A DNA stretch of 64,000 nt from Nocardia arthritidis NBRC 100137. Lineage in GTDB: Bacteria > Actinomycetota > Actinomycetes > Mycobacteriales > Mycobacteriaceae. The position numbers and the translations under genes were made by a program. The notes under the pieces were generated by a model. The model was not told where the DNA came from. It saw nothing but the letters and a program-made list of their open reading frames with translations, and searched no databases. Of the stretch, positions 61,262-64,000 are shown one piece after another. Numbering within the stretch: position 1 is the stretch's first letter; the number at the start of each line of letters is the position of its first letter. The DNA lies in the NCBI RefSeq assembly GCF_001612765.1, contig NZ_BDBB01000021.1, positions 1 through 64,000 of the forward strand. The letters run 5' to 3'.

Positions 61262-62794
61262 ATGACTCGGGGCGATAGCCAGTACGTCGGCGCGATCGAC
61301 CAGGGCACCACGAGCACCCGCTTCATGGTGTTCGACCACGGAGGCAACGAGGTCGCCCGCCACCAGCTCGAGCACGAGCAGATCCTGCCGCGTCCCGGGT
61401 GGGTGGAGCACAATCCGACCGAGATCTGGGAACGCACCCGCGCGGTCGTGCAGACCACGCTGACCAAGGCCGATCTCGTCGCGAGCGACCTCGCCGCGGT
61501 CGGCGTCACCAACCAGCGTGAGACCACGGTGGTGTGGAACCGCAGGACCGGGCGGCCGTACTGCAACGCGATCGTCTGGCAGGACACCCGTACCGATCGC
61601 ATCGCCGCCGAATTGGAGCGGGTCGGGCACGGCGACACCATCCGGCGCAAGGCAGGCCTGCCGCCCGCGACCTACTTCTCCGGCGGCAAGCTGCGCTGGA
61701 TCCTCGACAACGTCCCCGGGGTGGCCCGGGACGCCGAACGCGGCGACGCGCTCTTCGGTACCACCGACAGCTGGCTGCTGTGGCAGCTGACCGGCGGGGT
61801 GGACGGCGGCGTGCACGTCACCGACCCGACCAACGCCAGTCGCACCATGCTGATGGACCTGGAAACGTTGGACTGGGACGACGAACTGCTGGCGTTGTTC
61901 GGGGTGCCGCGCGCGATGCTGCCCAGGATCGCGCCGTCGGCGAATCCGGACCTGTTCGGCCGCACCCGGCCCGACGGCCCGTTCGGCGGCGCGGTCCCGC
62001 TCGCCGGTGTGCTCGGCGACCAGCAGGCCGCCACCGTCGGGCAGGTCTGCTTCCGTCCCGGCGAGGCGAAGAACACCTACGGCACCGGGAACTTCCTGTT
62101 GCTCAACACCGGGACCGAGATCGTGCGATCGCAGCACGGACTACTCACCACGGTGGCCTACCGATTCGGCTCGGAGAAGCCGGTGTACGCGCTGGAAGGC
62201 TCGATCGCGGTGACGGGCTCGGCGGTGCAGTGGCTGCGCGACCAGTTGGGCATCATCTCCGGTGCGGCGCAGAGCGAATCGCTGGCCCGGCAGGCCGAGG
62301 ACAACGGCGGGGTGTACTTCGTGCCCGCGTTCTCCGGATTGTTCGCGCCCTACTGGCGGTCGGACGCGCGCGGCGCGATCGTCGGCCTGTCCCGCTACAG
62401 CACCAACGCCCATCTCGCGCGGGCGACGCTGGAATCGATCTGCTACCAGACCCGCGACGTGGTCGAGGCGATGCAGGCCGACTCCGGCGTCCGGCTGGAC
62501 GTGCTGCGGGTGGACGGCGGCGTCACCGCCAACGAACTGTGCATGCAATTGCAGGCCGACTTCCTCGGCGTGCCGGTGTCGCGCCCCGTGGTCGCCGAGA
62601 CCACCGCCCTCGGCGCCGCCTACGCGGCCGGGCTGGCGGTCGGCTTCTGGAGCGACACCGACGAACTCACACAGAACTGGAACGAAGCGAAGCGCTGGCA
62701 CCCGTCCTGGTCGCCACCGCAGCGTGAGCGCGGCTACGCGCGCTGGAAGAAAGCGGTCGCCCGCACCCTCGACTGGATCGACGTCGAGGACTGA
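61262..62794 (+). CDS. glpK: Glycerol kinase (second copy)
   Basis: A 510-residue paralogue of the kinase at 58684, with AIDQGTTSTRFMVFDHGG, PGWVEHNPTEIWERTRAV, GVTNQRETTVVWNRRTG, GVLGDQQAATVGQ, FSGLFAPYWRSDARGAIVG and DGGVTANELCMQLQAD. GGAGG precedes ATG 61262. It is 52 bp upstream of glpD in the same direction, so this copy belongs with the dehydrogenase in catabolic glycerol use. Both kinases flank iclR and share its operators, which suggests subfunctionalised copies rather than redundancy. Confidence 0.95.
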   Translation: MTRGDSQYVGAIDQGTTSTRFMVFDHGGNEVARHQLEHEQILPRPGWVEHNPTEIWERTRAVVQTTLTKADLVASDLAAVGVTNQRETTVVWNRRTGRPYCNAIVWQDTRTDRIAAELERVGHGDTIRRKAGLPPATYFSGGKLRWILDNVPGVARDAERGDALFGTTDSWLLWQLTGGVDGGVHVTDPTNASRTMLMDLETLDWDDELLALFGVPRAMLPRIAPSANPDLFGRTRPDGPFGGAVPLAGVLGDQQAATVGQVCFRPGEAKNTYGTGNFLLLNTGTEIVRSQHGLLTTVAYRFGSEKPVYALEGSIAVTGSAVQWLRDQLGIISGAAQSESLARQAEDNGGVYFVPAFSGLFAPYWRSDARGAIVGLSRYSTNAHLARATLESICYQTRDVVEAMQADSGVRLDVLRVDGGVTANELCMQLQADFLGVPVSRPVVAETTALGAAYAAGLAVGFWSDTDELTQNWNEAKRWHPSWSPPQRERGYARWKKAVARTLDWIDVED

Positions 62795-62846
62795 GCCGAT
62801 GACCCCGTCGTACCCGAATATCCCCGAAACAAGGAGAGACAGCGCT

Positions 62847-64000
62847 GTGTCCGCACGATTGGACGCCCGATACCGCGACCGCGCGGTGAACTCGCTCGGT
62901 GACACCGAGATCGACGTGCTCGTCATCGGCGGCGGCGTGGTCGGCGCGGGCGCCGCACTCGACGCCGCCTCCCGCGGCCTGACCGTGACGCTGGTGGAGG
63001 CCAGGGACTTCGCCGCGGGCACCTCGAGCCGCTCCAGCAAGCTCATCCACGGCGGGCTGCGCTACCTGGAACAGCTGGACTTCTGGCTGGTGCGGGAGGC
63101 GCTGAAGGAACGCGGCCTGCTGCTGCACCGGCTGGCCCCGCACCTGGTACGGCCGGTGTCGTTCCTGCTGCCGTTGCGGCATCGGGTGTGGGAGCGCGCC
63201 TACATCGGCGCGGGCGTCGCGCTGTACGACACCATCGGCGGCGCCCGCGCCCTGCCGATGCACCGGCACCTGTCCCGCACGCGCGCGCTGGAACTCGCGC
63301 CCGCCCTGCGCGCGGACGCGTTGACCGGAGCCATCCGGTACTTCGACGCGCAGGTCGACGACGCCCGGCACACGATGATGATCGCGCGCACGGCGGCCGG
63401 GCACGGCGCGACCGTGCTCACCCGCACCAAGGTGACGGCGCTGCTGCGCGACGGCGAGCGTGTCGTCGGCGCGGAGGTCACCGACCTGGAGACCGGGCGG
63501 GTGCACGCGGTCCGGGCGCGCCGGGTGATCAGCGCCACCGGAGTGTGGACCGACGAGATGAACCGGATGACCGGCGTCGAGTTCCCCTTCCACGTCCGGA
63601 TGTCCAAGGGCGTGCACATCCTGGTGCCACGCCATCGCCTGCGGTTGGACACCGGCCTGATCATGCGCACCGAGAAGAGCGTGCTGTTCGTCATCCCGTG
63701 GCACGGGCACTGGATCATCGGCACCACCGACACGGACTGGTCGCTGGACAAGGACCACCCGGCCGCCAGCGACGCCGACGTGCGGTACCTGCTCGACCAC
63801 GTCAACCGGGTGTTGCGGGAGCCGCTCACCCGCGACGACATCGTCGGCACCTACGCGGGTCTGCGCCCGCTGCTGTCCGGCGCGTCGGCCGACACCGCGA
63901 CGCTCTCCCGGGAGCACGCGGTCGCCGAACCTGCCCCCGGCCTGTTCGTCATCGCGGGTGGCAAGTACACCACCTACCGGGTGATGGCCGCCGACGTCGT
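62847..64000 (+). CDS. glpD: Glycerol-3-phosphate dehydrogenase, FAD-dependent (C-terminus outside window)
   Basis: The first 384 residues of a membrane-associated FAD enzyme that oxidises glycerol 3-phosphate to dihydroxyacetone phosphate and feeds electrons to quinones. FAD motif: DVLVIGGGVVGAGAALDAAS; also TSSRSSKLIHGGLRYLEQLD, DARHTMMIARTAAGHGA, NRMTGVEFPFHVRMSKGVHI, IIGTTDTDW and GLFVIAGGKYTTYRVMA. AAGGAGAGAC precedes GTG 62847. It follows glpK and completes the glycerol catabolic pathway. The frame is open to the right edge. Confidence 0.95.
   Translation, partial: MSARLDARYRDRAVNSLGDTEIDVLVIGGGVVGAGAALDAASRGLTVTLVEARDFAAGTSSRSSKLIHGGLRYLEQLDFWLVREALKERGLLLHRLAPHLVRPVSFLLPLRHRVWERAYIGAGVALYDTIGGARALPMHRHLSRTRALELAPALRADALTGAIRYFDAQVDDARHTMMIARTAAGHGATVLTRTKVTALLRDGERVVGAEVTDLETGRVHAVRARRVISATGVWTDEMNRMTGVEFPFHVRMSKGVHILVPRHRLRLDTGLIMRTEKSVLFVIPWHGHWIIGTTDTDWSLDKDHPAASDADVRYLLDHVNRVLREPLTRDDIVGTYAGLRPLLSGASADTATLSREHAVAEPAPGLFVIAGGKYTTYRVMAADV

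Overview
The window is high-GC actinobacterial DNA and looks like a Nocardia-type chromosome (mycolata). The evidence is a mycobacterial-style single-chain type I fatty acid synthase, cutinase and secreted-lipase family proteins, a mycothiol-dependent isomerase family protein, an Rv3235-like protein, many TetR/MarR regulators with their own palindromic operators, and frequent GTG starts. Most features are ordinary chromosomal genes with clear Shine-Dalgarno (SD) sequences. One stretch, about 6.3-22.6 kb, is accessory-like: it is full of truncated genes, tandem repeats and remnants.

Layout. 1-5920 is the N-terminal two thirds of fas on the minus strand (it runs off the left edge), with a multi-site operator region upstream. 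6307-6388 is tRNA-Leu(UAG), fused at its 3' end to a 5'-truncated IPT/TIG-repeat gene. A second, frameshifted IPT gene follows, then a mosaic of broken genes (EspG-like, ISL3-type transposase, ferredoxin reductase) next to an intact cytochrome P450-ferredoxin pair and its TetR repressor. 11.8-15.7 kb is a TetR-controlled catabolic operon (FAH-family protein, MBL-fold hydrolase, amidohydrolase) with overlapping stop/start codons. 15.8-22.6 kb holds small orphans, remnants (serine hydrolase, luciferase-like monooxygenase, ABM monooxygenase), a secreted GWGHGG-repeat protein, a FAD monooxygenase, an HbpS-like protein, an immunity-like protein and a DUF6011-like protein with a WNPKE repeat.

22.7-34.9 kb contains regulator/enzyme pairs: MerR with a mycothiol-dependent isomerase, an XRE regulator with an SDR, and TetR with a GlxA-type regulator. 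It also has a Ser/Thr kinase, three alpha/beta hydrolases in a row, and ilvD. 35.1-36.8 kb is a PopR/ClgR-like regulator ending in LAA, facing two clpP genes; one ClpP lacks the catalytic serine. 37-53 kb has a large membrane protein, acyl-CoA dehydrogenase with an ACAD10/11-type phosphotransferase, a secreted lipase, an APH(3'')-like kinase, MarR with a DHA2 exporter fused to carboxypeptidase-regulatory-like domains, a crotonase with TetR, a cutinase, and MarR with a class III dioxygenase. 53.3-64 kb has an Rv3235-like gene, a membrane-anchored esterase, a luciferase-like oxidoreductase/FMN reductase pair, yceI, a DUF72 protein, and a glycerol locus (glpK-iclR divergent from glpK2-glpD; glpD runs off the right edge).

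The recurring theme is one-component regulation. At least seven local regulators sit beside clear inverted repeats that lie between them and a divergent target. The observations most worth follow-up are the ClpP/PopR-like module, the repeated operator upstream of fas, the tRNA-IPT fusion scar, the exporter fusion protein and the repeat-rich small proteins.
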